A stretch of 64,000 nt of DNA, taken from contig JAZRRG010000048.1 of the NCBI GenBank assembly GCA_045650565.1, positions 1 to 64,000 on the forward strand, written 5' to 3'. The stretch is from SIG565 sp045650565 (lineage in GTDB: Bacteria > Bacillota > Clostridia > Oscillospirales > Acutalibacteraceae). This document shows, one piece after another, positions 15,760 through 24,683 of this stretch. A program made the translations under genes and the position numbers. Numbering within the stretch: position 1 is the first letter of the stretch; the number at the start of each line of letters is the position of its first letter. The notes beneath the pieces are model-generated. The model was not told where the DNA came from. It did no database searches and was given only the letters and a program-made list of their open reading frames with translations.

Positions 15760-16814
15760 ACTATTTCCTCCAAAACCTCTTTAAGAGTGTTTATTAAAAT
15801 ATCCATCTGCTCTTTTGTACCAACTGTTATGCGATTATACTCGGTTAAACGTTCCTTATCAAAATGGCGCACCAAAACGCCTCTGCGTTTAAGCTCGGTA
15901 TATATTTTCTTACCTGAAACTCTTGGATGCTTCGCAAAGATAAAGTTAGCCAAGGAAGCTGTGAATTCGAAACCGAGTTGCTTTAATTTTTCCTCGGTAT
16001 ATCTACGGTTATCAATAATTTTTTGACAGTTTTCCCTCACGTAGCCGTCATCTTCTATCATACCAAGACCCGCTGCCGCACTCAAACGGTTGATATTATA
16101 TGGGTTGGTTGAATATTTGATTGTATTAAGGTCATGTATCAGTTCTTTGTTTCCTATACCGTAACCGAGTCTTCCGCCCGCTAATGACCTTGATTTTGAG
16201 AAGGTGTGTATAACCAGCAAATTATCATATTTCTTTGTTAGTTTCACAGCGCTTTGTGCTCCAAAATCAACATATGCTTCATCAATAATCACAAGTCGGT
16301 TGGGCTTGCTTTTAACTATTTTCTCGATTTCTTCTATATTTAAAGCAATGCCGGTTGGTGCGTTAGGGTTTGCTAAAAACACCGTTTTTTCGGTTCCTAT
16401 ATAATCATCCGGATTTACCGTAAAATCCTCCCTGAGAAGAAACTCGGTGTACTCCACTGAGTTAAGTTCGGCAAAGACCCTGTAAAAACCGTATGTAATG
16501 TCTGGGAAAGCTGCGCCTCTCTCACAAAAAGCCATAAAGGCAAAATTCAAAATCTCATCCGAACCGTTAGTGAGTAATACATTTTCGTAATCAACACCGT
16601 AATAATCGGCAATTTTTTGTGTTAAAACTTTACAATCAGGGTCGGGATAAAGTTGCAGTTTTTGCGCTTCGGATACCACTAAGCTAATTGCCTTTGAAGA
16701 TGCGGGAAAGGGCGACTCATTGGTGTTTAGCTTGGTATACTGCATATCTTGCGGTTGTTCACCCGGTGTATAGGGTGTTAGTTTTTCATATTTAATGTTT
16801 AAAAATCTACTCAT
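15756..16814 (-). CDS. hisC: Histidinol-phosphate aminotransferase
   Basis: This 352-residue PLP enzyme of fold type I transfers an amino group from glutamate to imidazole acetol phosphate. PLP-site features: NTNESPF at the N-terminus, LTNGSDEIL, NPNAPTG, IDEAYVDFG, the Lys Schiff-base motif HTFSKSRSLAGGRLGYG, and the C-terminal R of YNRITVGT. Length is normal. Its start and the hisD stop share one base. Confidence 0.96.
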   Translation of the reverse strand: MSRFLNIKYEKLTPYTPGEQPQDMQYTKLNTNESPFPASSKAISLVVSEAQKLQLYPDPDCKVLTQKIADYYGVDYENVLLTNGSDEILNFAFMAFCERGAAFPDITYGFYRVFAELNSVEYTEFLLREDFTVNPDDYIGTEKTVFLANPNAPTGIALNIEEIEKIVKSKPNRLVIIDEAYVDFGAQSAVKLTKKYDNLLVIHTFSKSRSLAGGRLGYGIGNKELIHDLNTIKYSTNPYNINRLSAAAGLGMIEDDGYVRENCQKIIDNRRYTEEKLKQLGFEFTASLANFIFAKHPRVSGKKIYTELKRRGVLVRHFDKERLTEYNRITVGTKEQMDILINTLKEVLEEIV

Positions 16815-18094
16815 TATTTATCTTCCTTAATGCGAACGATGGCGCTCTTAGCATGGGCTGTTAACCCTTCTTTTTCGGCAAAAAAAGCAACGTCCTCTGC
16901 CACTCGGCCAAGCCCTTCACGAGTATAGTAAGTATACTGCGTTTTCTTTACAAAATCATCTACCGATAAGGGACTGGAAAACTTCGCAGTGCCGCTGGTT
17001 GGCAAGGTATGGTTGGGTCCTGCAAAATAGTCTCCCAAAGCTTCCGGACAATTTTTTCCCATAAATATTGAACCTGCGTGACGAATAGAATCAAGATAAT
17101 CAAAGGGATTATCAACACAAAGTTCCAAATGCTCGGGCGCAATTTCGTTTGATATATCAATGGCAACCGATAAATTGTCCGCCACAATGATTTTGCCGTT
17201 TTTATCGATTGATTCTCGGGCAATTTCACAGCGTGAGAGTTTAGGTATCTGAATTTCAAGCTGTTCGCTCACCTTGTTTGCGAGTAACATTGAATCGGTA
17301 ACCAAAACCGCACTTGCCATTTTATCATGCTCTGCTTGGGATAAAAGGTCTGCCGCTATGTGTACGGGATTGGCGGTAGAATCGGCAACAATTAAAATTT
17401 CACTTGGTCCTGCTATCATATCAATAGACACCTTACCAAAGACCTGACGTTTAGCTTCGGCAACAAAAGCATTACCTGGTCCTACTATTTTATCCACCTT
17501 GGGTATGCTTTGGGTGCCATAAGCTAAGGCGGCTATTGCCTGCGCTCCGCCCACTTTGAATATTTTATCAACACCCGCTACATATGCCGCCGCTAAAATT
17601 GCGGGATTAACCTTTCCGTTTTTATCCGGCGGGGTTACCATTACAACCTCTTTGCAACCTGCAATTTTTGCGGGTATTGAGTCCATAAGAACGGTTGAAG
17701 GATATGCGGCTGTACCGCCCGGCACATAAAGACCTGCCTTATCAATGGGAATGACCTTTTGTCCCATAACTATTCCGTTTTCATCGTTAATAATGAAACT
17801 GTTTTTTACCTGCTTTTCGTGAAATTTACGAATGTTTGCCGCCGCACGTTTTAAAATATCTATAAATCTCGGCTCCACAAGAGTTAGAGCATCTTGGATT
17901 TCCTCTTTGGTTACCATCAAATTATCAAGCTTAGCTTTATCAAACTTTTCGGTATACTCAAATAACGCTTTATCTCCGTTTTGCCTGACATTTTTTATAA
18001 TATTGGCAACTATATCTTCAACATCCATCTCAGGTACTGTCCGTGCGAAAATTTCATCGTAAGACAGTGTGGAATATTCCATTATCTTTATCAT
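16814..18094 (-). CDS. hisD: Histidinol dehydrogenase
   Basis: The 426-residue zinc enzyme oxidises histidinol to histidine in two NAD steps. Typical blocks: VPGGTAAYPSTVLM, the KVGGAQAIAALAYGT region, DMIAGPSEIL, zinc-ligand Gln and His in LLSQAEHDKMASAVLV, the catalytic Glu-His in EIAPEHLEL, and GPNHTLPTSGTAKF near the end. Full length. It overlaps hisG by 4 bases. Confidence 0.97.
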   Translation of the reverse strand: MIKIMEYSTLSYDEIFARTVPEMDVEDIVANIIKNVRQNGDKALFEYTEKFDKAKLDNLMVTKEEIQDALTLVEPRFIDILKRAAANIRKFHEKQVKNSFIINDENGIVMGQKVIPIDKAGLYVPGGTAAYPSTVLMDSIPAKIAGCKEVVMVTPPDKNGKVNPAILAAAYVAGVDKIFKVGGAQAIAALAYGTQSIPKVDKIVGPGNAFVAEAKRQVFGKVSIDMIAGPSEILIVADSTANPVHIAADLLSQAEHDKMASAVLVTDSMLLANKVSEQLEIQIPKLSRCEIARESIDKNGKIIVADNLSVAIDISNEIAPEHLELCVDNPFDYLDSIRHAGSIFMGKNCPEALGDYFAGPNHTLPTSGTAKFSSPLSVDDFVKKTQYTYYTREGLGRVAEDVAFFAEKEGLTAHAKSAIVRIKEDK

Positions 18095-18729
18095 TTTTTT
18101 GCCTCCGTTTGTGCAACCATTTCGTTAACAATCTTTTCTATCTGCTCACCCTTAAACTTAAAGCTTGATTTATTGGCTATAAGCCGTGCGCTTATGGGCA
18201 CTATCGTTTCAATAACCTCAAGGTTGTTTTCTTTAAGGGTTGTTCCTGTTTCTACAATATCTACTATAACATCGGATAAATCAAGTATAGGCGCTATTTC
18301 TATAGAGCCATTAAGGTGAATTATATCTATGTCTCGACCGATAGATGCATAATAATCCGACGCAATTTTACCAAATTTTGTAGCAACACGAAGCGTTTTT
18401 TCCTTATCATCATAAAAATTGCTTTTTGCCGCAACAGCCATACGGCATTTACCTATATCCAAATCAAGCAGTTCGTAAACATCGGGGGCATATTCAAGTA
18501 AAATATCCTTACCTGCAACACCTATATCGGCGGCGCCACGCTCTACATAAATTGCAACATCCGACGGTTTGACCCAGAAATATCTAACACCGACCTTTTC
18601 GTTTTCAAAAATTAGTTTTCGGTTGTTTTCCTTTATTGCGGGACACTCAAAACCCGCCTTTTCAAACATTGCATATACCCTTTCACCAAGACGTCCCTTA
18701 GGTAAGGCAACATTAAGCATTCTTTTCAA
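18091..18729 (-). CDS. hisG: ATP phosphoribosyltransferase, short form
   Basis: The 212-residue short HisG does the first and committed step, joining ATP and PRPP. It lacks the C-terminal ACT-like domain of long HisG and so needs HisZ, which is encoded just upstream and overlaps it by 17 bases. Seen: NVALPKGRL at the N-terminus, DIGVAGKDILLE, and the PRPP loop DIVETGTTLKEN near residue 158. Histidine feedback would act through HisZ, by family knowledge. Confidence 0.96.
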   Translation of the reverse strand: MKRMLNVALPKGRLGERVYAMFEKAGFECPAIKENNRKLIFENEKVGVRYFWVKPSDVAIYVERGAADIGVAGKDILLEYAPDVYELLDLDIGKCRMAVAAKSNFYDDKEKTLRVATKFGKIASDYYASIGRDIDIIHLNGSIEIAPILDLSDVIVDIVETGTTLKENNLEVIETIVPISARLIANKSSFKFKGEQIEKIVNEMVAQTEAKK

Positions 18730-19819
18730 GTATCTCCACCCCGTTTTCTGTTAGTTTCACTAATTTTTTATACCGCAATTTTTCGGGTACTGATTTAACC
18801 GCCAATACCCTATCCCCGTTTATATTTAATTTTTCAATAGCACATTTGATACTTTCCAATCGGTCGTTTTCGCTATACAAAAGAACTATATCGGTATCAA
18901 ATTCACGGGGTACATCCATAATGCGCTCTAACGTATCAAGATACACTGCAAAACCTACAGCGCCCTTTTTTCTATGCATTTTTTTCATGAGGCGGTCGTA
19001 TCTGCCACCCGAGAGTACACTCTCGGGAACACCCTCAACAAATCCTTTGAACACAATACCGTTATAATAATTTATATCGTTGACAACCGAAAAATCTATC
19101 CGCAAAATATCTTCATCAAGCGTTTGTGTAATCCTTGCCAATTCGTATACCAAATCTTTATTTTCAAGCAACTGCTCTAATTTTGGTAATACTTCACTCG
19201 GTTTACCGTATAGCGATACAACATCGGTTAAAAGTTTAATTTTGTCTTCCTGCACAGCCGCCTGGGTTAATATATTCCTCATTTCGTGAATATTTTTTTG
19301 CCCAATGCATTTCATAACATCAATTTGACACTGATTAGATACATCCATATCCTCAATAATCGATGAAATTATACCGAGATGCGAAACATCCAACACCGAT
19401 TTTTCAGATATACTACGCAAACTTTCACATGCGAGCTTTAGTACCTCACAGACGCTGTAATCATCAATATCTCCTATGCACTCAAGCCCAACCTGCATAA
19501 GCTCTTTGAATGAACGTGTTCCGTTAGATACACGGTATACATTTTCATCATAATATACCTTTTGAATTTCTCCACCCATTTCCTTGCTGTTTTTAATAAT
19601 AGACAAGGTAACATCAGGCTTTAATGCCATAAGCTTACCGTTAGTATCTGTAAAGGTTATAACACTGTCAGAAATTAAAAAGTCCTTATTTCTCACATAT
19701 AAGTCATATTCTTCAAATTTGCTCATTTTAAACCTTGAATAACCGTATTTCTCATATATGGAACGCAAGGCAAAAATGACCTTCTCATCGTATTTTAAGG
19801 TTAAATCTGATATGTTCAT
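18713..19819 (-). CDS. hisZ: ATP phosphoribosyltransferase regulatory subunit
   Basis: The 368-residue class II aaRS-like protein is related to HisRS but lacks the anticodon-binding part of a real synthetase. It binds HisG as a hetero-octamer and allows activity and histidine inhibition. Visible aaRS traces are YDLYVRNKDFL, LKPDVTLSIIKN, KVYYDENVYR, QVGLECIGDID and LSGGRYDRLMKK. It is long enough for both the catalytic-like fold and the C-terminal helper. Its start overlaps the yerC stop by one base, and its end overlaps hisG by 17. Confidence 0.93.
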   Translation of the reverse strand: MNISDLTLKYDEKVIFALRSIYEKYGYSRFKMSKFEEYDLYVRNKDFLISDSVITFTDTNGKLMALKPDVTLSIIKNSKEMGGEIQKVYYDENVYRVSNGTRSFKELMQVGLECIGDIDDYSVCEVLKLACESLRSISEKSVLDVSHLGIISSIIEDMDVSNQCQIDVMKCIGQKNIHEMRNILTQAAVQEDKIKLLTDVVSLYGKPSEVLPKLEQLLENKDLVYELARITQTLDEDILRIDFSVVNDINYYNGIVFKGFVEGVPESVLSGGRYDRLMKKMHRKKGAVGFAVYLDTLERIMDVPREFDTDIVLLYSENDRLESIKCAIEKLNINGDRVLAVKSVPEKLRYKKLVKLTENGVEILEKNA

Positions 19820-20115
19820 TATTTTCCCTCATTCTTTTTTAATTGCTCTATTGCTTTTTTATAGCCGCCGCTACCGTAATTAAGGCACTTGCTAACCCTA
19901 CTTATCGTTGCGGTGCTAACAGAGGTGTTTTTAGCAATTTCCTGATAATTTTTGCCGTTATCCAAAGATATAGCAACCTCCAAGCGTTGCGCCATATCTT
20001 GAATTTCTTTTATTGTACAAACATCCTCAAAAAAGTTATAGCAGTCATCCACTGTGTCTAAATTTAAAATTACAGAAAATAACTTATCAATAGAATTCGA
20101 TCGGAAATTAGCCAT
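19819..20115 (-). CDS. yerC: YerC/YecD family TrpR-like regulator
   Basis: The 98-residue protein has the Trp repressor-like helical fold: FFEDVCTIKEIQDMAQRLEVAISL, then an HTH (NYQEIAKNTSVSTATISRVSKCL) and a GSGGYKKAIEQL tail. Start ATG 20115 has AAGGAG 8 bases before it; the GTG three codons upstream sits on that site. The HTH is intact, and it heads the histidine operon in Clostridia-like layout, overlapping hisZ by one base, so it is the probable regulator of the operon. Ligand and operator are not proven; tandem repeats at the promoter are the obvious candidate. Confidence 0.88.
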   Translation of the reverse strand: MANFRSNSIDKLFSVILNLDTVDDCYNFFEDVCTIKEIQDMAQRLEVAISLDNGKNYQEIAKNTSVSTATISRVSKCLNYGSGGYKKAIEQLKKNEGK

Positions 20116-20147
20116 AAAATTCACTCCTTAGAAAAAATTACTTTTCT

Positions 20148-20176
20148 ATTTTATCACTTTATCACAGTAAAGTCAA
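20148..20176 (-). promoter_or_regulatory. Promoter of the histidine operon, with tandem GTGATAAA repeats
   Basis: On minus, TTGACT (20176-20171) and TAAAAT (20153-20148) are 17 bases apart, and transcription would begin about 25 bases before the yerC ribosome site. The spacer and -10 hold two direct GTGATAAA copies end to end. The leader is too short for a T-box or a His-rich leader peptide, so control must act at the promoter or on HisZ. Confidence 0.75.
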
Positions 20177-20199
20177 TACATTTTTTGCCTTTTAACCGC

Positions 20200-20227
20200 A
20201 AAAACAGGCGCCGAAGCACCTGTTTTT
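20200..20227 (-). terminator. Terminator after the NSS transporter
   Basis: AAAACAGG (20201-20208) pairs with CCTGTTTT (20219-20226), with a C-A mismatch and two more pairs around a CGAA loop. It ends the minus-strand operon coming from 21.6 kb and overlaps the transporter stop. Confidence 0.75.
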
Positions 20228-21602
20228 AATTTTTATTAAGAAAAAACGAAATGTACCCTTGAATGAATATGTAAATTATGATTATAGGAATTATGTATTT
20301 TGCATAGAAAAACAACCATTTGGGCATTTTTGCACCCTTGCCGCAGTTTGCCTCGGCAATAAAATTATCCCATCCCCAGCCCTTATTTTTAAGGCAGCAG
20401 AACAACACATAAACCAACGAGCCGATGGGCAGTATATTGTTGCTGACAATAAAGTCCTCAAAATCAAGTATTGTGCTACCTGCACCGAGTGGCTGAACGC
20501 CTGATAAAAGATTAAATCCGAGCGCACAGGGTAAGGACAACACCAACACCGCAATGAAGTTAATAAGGCAAGACTTCTTACGGCTCCAGCCCCATTTATC
20601 CATACCGAAGGCAATCAGATTTTCAAATACTGCAACAACGGTGGAAACAGCTGCGAAAAGCATAAACAGGAAGAAAAGTGAGCCCCAAATTCTTCCGCCA
20701 ACCATCTCTTTAAATATGTTGGGAAGCGTTTGGAATATAAGCGACGGACCTGCCCCCGGCTCCAAGCCGTATGCAAAGCAGGCGGGGATAATAATAAGCC
20801 CTGCAGTAAACGCCACAAAGGTATCAAGAACCGATATAGATATCGATTCGCCGAGTAAACTGCGTTCCTTACCTATATAGCTGCCAAAAATTGCCATTGA
20901 ACCCATACCGATTGAGAGCGTAAAAAATGCCTGACCCATAGCGGCAAACAGCACTTCCCCTATTCTACCCTCCATCTTGCTGAAATCGGGTATTAAGTAG
21001 TATTTAAGACCTTCGGCGGCGCCCGGGAGTGTTACCGAACGTACAGCTAAAATAAGGATGATTGCGAGAAGCGCCACCATCATAATCTTGTTTACCCTCT
21101 CAACGCCGTTTTTAAGACCCAAAGAGCAAATAAAAAAGCCGATTGCTACCGCCAACACCATAAAGCCGACTACTGCGACAGGATTTGCGGTAAGCTCGCC
21201 GAATTGGGCGGTTACCTCAGCCACCGTTTTGTTCATAAAATCTCCACGCAGCATCTTAAAAAAGTAAGCAAACATCCAACCCGTAACAGAGGTATAAAAC
21301 ATCATAAGCAAATAGTTACCCGTCATGCCCACATAACTAAAAAGATGCCATTTTGTGCCTTCGGGTTCCAATTGCTTAAAAGATTCCGCAATACTTTTTC
21401 GACTTGCCCTGCCGACTGCAAATTCCATAGTCATAATCGGCAAGCCGAAAATAACCAAAAAAAGCAAATAAATAAGTATAAATGCCGCACCGCCATACTG
21501 ACCAACTATGTACGGAAACCGCCATACATTACCAAGACCAATGGCGCAACCTGCCGAGATTAAGATGAATCCTAATCGTGAGCCAAATCTTTCTCTCTCC
21601 AT
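20226..21602 (-). CDS. Neurotransmitter:sodium symporter family transporter
   Basis: The 458-residue protein has ~11 membrane helices and the NSS/LeuT fold, which uses sodium to bring in amino acids or related amines. Helix 1 has the unwound substrate/Na site in ISAGCAIGLGNVWRFPYIVGQYGG, and the helix 2 region has GLPIMTMEFAVGRASRKS. The helix 6 region (LFAAMGQAFFTLSIGMGSMAIFGSYI) is typical of bacterial members. Substrate cannot be told. It follows the thioesterase gene by 16 bases in one operon. Confidence 0.93.
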   Translation of the reverse strand: MERERFGSRLGFILISAGCAIGLGNVWRFPYIVGQYGGAAFILIYLLFLVIFGLPIMTMEFAVGRASRKSIAESFKQLEPEGTKWHLFSYVGMTGNYLLMMFYTSVTGWMFAYFFKMLRGDFMNKTVAEVTAQFGELTANPVAVVGFMVLAVAIGFFICSLGLKNGVERVNKIMMVALLAIILILAVRSVTLPGAAEGLKYYLIPDFSKMEGRIGEVLFAAMGQAFFTLSIGMGSMAIFGSYIGKERSLLGESISISVLDTFVAFTAGLIIIPACFAYGLEPGAGPSLIFQTLPNIFKEMVGGRIWGSLFFLFMLFAAVSTVVAVFENLIAFGMDKWGWSRKKSCLINFIAVLVLSLPCALGFNLLSGVQPLGAGSTILDFEDFIVSNNILPIGSLVYVLFCCLKNKGWGWDNFIAEANCGKGAKMPKWLFFYAKYIIPIIIIYIFIQGYISFFLNKN

Positions 21603-21618
21603 AATAAATCTCCTTTGC

Positions 21619-22359
21619 TTACTTAAAATGCATAAAAGCTCTAAAAACTATTTGGTTATCGCCTTTATTGGCGGTTATGTAATATGATTTTTCATCCATT
21701 TGTTTGCGGTAAATGCTTAGCTTTTCACCCTCGGTACATTCCTTTACAAAATGTATTTCATAGGTATCAAGCTCGTTGTCACGCAAAAATTCGGTAGTAA
21801 AGCAATCAATCGCCATAGCGGTGTAACGGGTGTTATTTGCGTGACCGTTCATATCAATATCGGTAGCACGAATAGTGCGCTCATAACACATTTCACATTC
21901 AGCTATGTCGATTTTTTGCTTTGTATATTCACTATTTACTGCACGTTCATCAATATAATCAATCCCCGGCATTACACTATTGCCGTCTATCCTTTTAATT
22001 CGGCGGGTTCCAGCATCAATTAGACACCACTCACTCGTAGCCGCAACAGCTATGTCGCCCTTTTCATCCTTAATCTCAAAATCACGCTCAAGCGTGAGTT
22101 TTTCGGGCGCTATCGGCCAGGTCTTACAAATCACTTTTTCACGGTGCTTTGGCATTTTATTACACTTAATTTTAATTTTAGTAAGCACCCAAAAAGCGTT
22201 GTTATTCTCCAACAGCGCTTTAAATCCATAGCCGCTGCGTTCGGCATTTTCATTTGCCAAAATCTGCAAAATATCAACCGTGTGAGAAAGTGTCATATTC
22301 AAATTACAGTCAACATCATTGGCTGTTAGCGCATCGGTATATTCAAAAAACTCCTTCAT
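21619..22359 (-). CDS. Acyl-ACP thioesterase
   Basis: The 246-residue double hot-dog protein is of the FatA-like family, which hydrolyses acyl-ACP to free fatty acid. Seen: EYTDALTANDVDCNLNMTLSH at the start, an N-terminal hot-dog with FWVLTKIKIK and WPIAPEKLTLERDF, a middle SEWCLIDAGTRR, and the second hot-dog motif DIDMNGHANNTRYTAMAIDC near residue 168, which carries the catalytic Asn/His region. It lies between the transporter and sortase B genes. Physiological acyl substrate unknown. Confidence 0.88.
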   Translation of the reverse strand: MKEFFEYTDALTANDVDCNLNMTLSHTVDILQILANENAERSGYGFKALLENNNAFWVLTKIKIKCNKMPKHREKVICKTWPIAPEKLTLERDFEIKDEKGDIAVAATSEWCLIDAGTRRIKRIDGNSVMPGIDYIDERAVNSEYTKQKIDIAECEMCYERTIRATDIDMNGHANNTRYTAMAIDCFTTEFLRDNELDTYEIHFVKECTEGEKLSIYRKQMDEKSYYITANKGDNQIVFRAFMHFK

Positions 22360-22366
22360 ATTTTAC

Positions 22367-23191
22367 CTACTTTTCTAATTTTACAAGGTTTCCCAAAACA
22401 ACATAACGGCTATCCTCATCGGAATATGCACAGGTTGAGAGCGTAACTATATTTCCAATCTTAGATAAATCGGTATTTGCATTGAATCTTGATTTTGCGA
22501 GAGAGCGCTCTAAATAGCTGTTAAACTGATTTACATCCTCATAAATGATATAATCTTCAGCGGTTGCTTTTACCTCGCTGCCGCAAATCAAATCAATTCT
22601 ATAGGTAGTGCTTTCGGTAAACAACCACATATATTTGTGATTTTCGTAATACTCTTGGTCATCAAATCTTAAAAGATACGCAAACATTGTTCCATTTTTC
22701 ATGCTGTGTCCGTAAATCACGGTATTAAAATCTAAAAAATCAGGAGAATTTCTATAATCTAAAAATATTGAACCCGAAACACTCTTTTGACCATCAACCG
22801 ATGTTTTTAAATAAACTTCGTAGTCATCGGCACTGTCGGTTTTAACTATCGGGTAATTAATAGGCGTATCCTCACAGTAAATCCAAGCAACTATATCCCC
22901 GTTGATTTTTTTTAGTTTGCTAAAATCTACACTAATCGGAGGGGTGTTAATATCCTGCACCTCATCAGACGGGGAGGGTGATGACGCAGACCCACCGCTT
23001 ACCGAAGCATTACCGTTTAGAGTAGACACTGCTTGTTCAGTTATATCATTATAGGTATCAATACCCTTTTTATAACCAAGCTGTGTTTTTAACAGCATAA
23101 CACCCGACAACACAAACACAACGCCGCTTAAAATAAGCACCGCAAAGCGAATAGGATTATTCTTTATAAAATTTAACAATCGTTGTTTCAT
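22367..23191 (-). CDS. srtB: Class B sortase
   Basis: The 274-residue transpeptidase anchors or links surface proteins. I use the ATG at 23191, because AGGGA sits ~7 bases ahead of it; another ATG seven codons upstream lacks a site. An N-terminal membrane helix (residues ~15-37) is followed by a Ser/Gly/Pro linker and the sortase domain: the His of VIYGHSMKNGTMF, the Cys of TLSTCAY and the Arg of SRYVVLGNL, all in place. The class B call rests on the long helical insertion between His and Cys. No substrate with an NPQTN-like tail is in the window. Confidence 0.92.
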   Translation of the reverse strand: MKQRLLNFIKNNPIRFAVLILSGVVFVLSGVMLLKTQLGYKKGIDTYNDITEQAVSTLNGNASVSGGSASSPSPSDEVQDINTPPISVDFSKLKKINGDIVAWIYCEDTPINYPIVKTDSADDYEVYLKTSVDGQKSVSGSIFLDYRNSPDFLDFNTVIYGHSMKNGTMFAYLLRFDDQEYYENHKYMWLFTESTTYRIDLICGSEVKATAEDYIIYEDVNQFNSYLERSLAKSRFNANTDLSKIGNIVTLSTCAYSDEDSRYVVLGNLVKLEK

Positions 23192-23225
23192 ATTAAAATC
23201 CCTATCCATCAAAAATATCTAATTT

Positions 23226-23254
23226 AGTATAGCACAACACATACTTATTTTCAA
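23226..23254 (-). promoter_or_regulatory. Promoter of the sortase-thioesterase-transporter operon
   Basis: On minus, TTGAAA (23254-23249) and TATACT (23231-23226) with a 17-base spacer, about 35 bases upstream of the sortase start. Confidence 0.7.
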
Positions 23255-23285
23255 TAAATTTATGCCGTTGCAAAAATAATTTTCG

Positions 23286-23314
23286 TTTACTTTATTTGCT
23301 TTTTAATATATAAT
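23286..23314 (+). promoter_or_regulatory. Promoter of the alanyl-tRNA editing gene
   Basis: TTTACT (23286-23291) and TATAAT (23309-23314) are 17 bases apart, about 30 bases before the ATG. Confidence 0.7.
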
Positions 23315-23344
23315 TATAAAAAACAAAATCAAAAGGAATTGGTT

Positions 23345-24487
23345 ATGAAAACAATAAAATTATACGATACCGACAGTTACATAAAGGAATTTACCGCAAC
23401 CGTTATTGGCTGTGAAAAATCGAATGAGAATTACAAAATTGTTTTAGACCGTACTGCCTTTTTTCCTGAGGGTGGCGGACAGTACGCCGATACCGGTTTT
23501 TTGGGTGCTTCAAAGGTTTTGGATGTGCAAATAAAGGGCGAAACAATTTATCATATCTGTGATAAACCGCTTGATTTAGGCGGTACCGTTAACGGTGAGA
23601 TAAACTTTCCCGAGCGCTTTGATAAAATGCAGCAGCACTCGGGCGAGCATATTATATCAGGTATTGTTCACAAGATATACGGCTACAACAACACAGGATT
23701 TCATTTAAGCGATAATATAGTAACGCTTGATTTTGATGGTAGCTTATCGCAAGAGGATATCAAAAAAATTGAAATTTTAGCAAACAAGGCGATACAAGAA
23801 AACAAAAAAATAACCGCCGAATATCCAAGCAAAGAAAAGCTTACTGCCACCGAGTACCGAAGTAAGCTTGAGCTTTACGAAAACGTGCGGCTTGTAACCA
23901 TTGACGGCTATGACATTTGTGCTTGCTGTGCGCCACATGTAAATCACACGGGTGAAATTGGTATTATAAAGCTTGTTAACTGCGAAAAACATAAAAGCGG
24001 TGTTAGAATAACCATAAAATGCGGTATGCGGGCGGTGCTTGATTATCAAAACAAGCATATTTCTCTTTGCGAAATATCGACAAAACTTAAATCCCCCATT
24101 GAAGAAAATTCAGCAGCGGTTAATCATATATTTGCTCAAAATGAACGGCTGAAATATGAATTAACAGGTATTAAACGAGAGTTATGCGAATTAAAGCTTT
24201 CTCAAATTAATGCTACCGATGAAAATTTGATTTTTGAATACAACGATACCGATATCCCCACCTTGCGATATGTTGCCGATAAGGGTGCGGAAAAATGTAA
24301 TATTTTTATTGCCCTCGGTGAGACCGACGGCGGCTACAATTTTGTTTGTTGTTCGAAAAAAAGCGCTTTAAAGCAAATTTTACCTGATTTAAAGGCGCTC
24401 GGGCTTGTTGGGGGTGGCAGCGACACAATGCTCCAAGGTAAAATCGCTGCCGACAAGACAAAAATCTATAAATTTTTCGGTTTATAG
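23345..24487 (+). CDS. AlaX-like alanyl-tRNA editing protein with DHHA1 tail
   Basis: The 380-residue protein matches the editing half of AlaRS as a stand-alone enzyme that hydrolyses Ser- or Gly-tRNA(Ala). Zinc ligands are visible: HSGEH at ~97-101 and CCAPHVNHTGEIG around 196-208. A helical linker follows, then a DHHA1-like C-terminal domain ending in GLVGGGSDTMLQGK. Lacking the aminoacylation domain is normal for the AlaX-L group. ATG 23345 has AAAGGA 8 bases before it; the TTG two codons earlier is inside that spacing. Confidence 0.9.
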   Translation: MKTIKLYDTDSYIKEFTATVIGCEKSNENYKIVLDRTAFFPEGGGQYADTGFLGASKVLDVQIKGETIYHICDKPLDLGGTVNGEINFPERFDKMQQHSGEHIISGIVHKIYGYNNTGFHLSDNIVTLDFDGSLSQEDIKKIEILANKAIQENKKITAEYPSKEKLTATEYRSKLELYENVRLVTIDGYDICACCAPHVNHTGEIGIIKLVNCEKHKSGVRITIKCGMRAVLDYQNKHISLCEISTKLKSPIEENSAAVNHIFAQNERLKYELTGIKRELCELKLSQINATDENLIFEYNDTDIPTLRYVADKGAEKCNIFIALGETDGGYNFVCCSKKSALKQILPDLKALGLVGGGSDTMLQGKIAADKTKIYKFFGL

Positions 24488-24515
24488 TTGACTTTGACAT
24501 ACAATTGAATATAAT
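24488..24515 (+). promoter_or_regulatory. Promoter of the folT riboswitch transcript
   Basis: TTGACT (24488-24493) begins right after the preceding stop codon and stands 16 bases before TATAAT (24510-24515). The start of RNA at about 24522 coincides with the first base of the aptamer. Confidence 0.8.
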
Positions 24516-24522
24516 AGGTTTT

Positions 24523-24621
24523 AGCAGAGTAGAAATTCGTGCGTTAAGTGCTATGCGGACGGGGAGTTGCCGTGTAGACGAAAGGTTTTTCCTTGCGGTA
24601 CGGATTTCGCATCCCGCTGCT
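24523..24621 (+). promoter_or_regulatory. THF (tetrahydrofolate) riboswitch aptamer
   Basis: The sequence shows the known aptamer layout: P1 strand GCAGAGTAG at 24524, the conserved GCGTTAAGTG near 24542, GACGGGGAGTTGCCGT in the middle, and a 3' strand GGATTTCGCATCCCGCTGC ending at 24620. It senses reduced folates. It sits directly before folT, its usual gene. The 3' end of P1 overlaps bases used by the switch in the next element, so folate binding can be relayed to translation. Confidence 0.92.
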
Positions 24622-24675
24622 ACAAACACGGTAAAACTTATTTTAAGCCCTGCTTGTAGCTATTTACAAGGAGGG
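24619..24675 (+). promoter_or_regulatory. Riboswitch expression platform that masks the folT ribosome site
   Basis: CCCT-g-CTTGTA (24648-24658) can pair with TACAAG-g-AGGG (24665-24675), which hides the GGAGGG ribosome site. The competing stem GCTACAA (24619-24625) with TTGTAGC (24654-24660) would free it, but its first bases belong to P1 of the aptamer. So bound folate should favour the masking stem and stop translation of folT. This is inferred from pairing, not tested. Confidence 0.75.
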
Positions 24676-24683
24676 TTTATTTT

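Noticed and set aside
20116..20170. A T-box or His leader peptide for the histidine operon
   Set aside because: The promoter leaves only a short leader, with no room for a T-box and no run of His codons.
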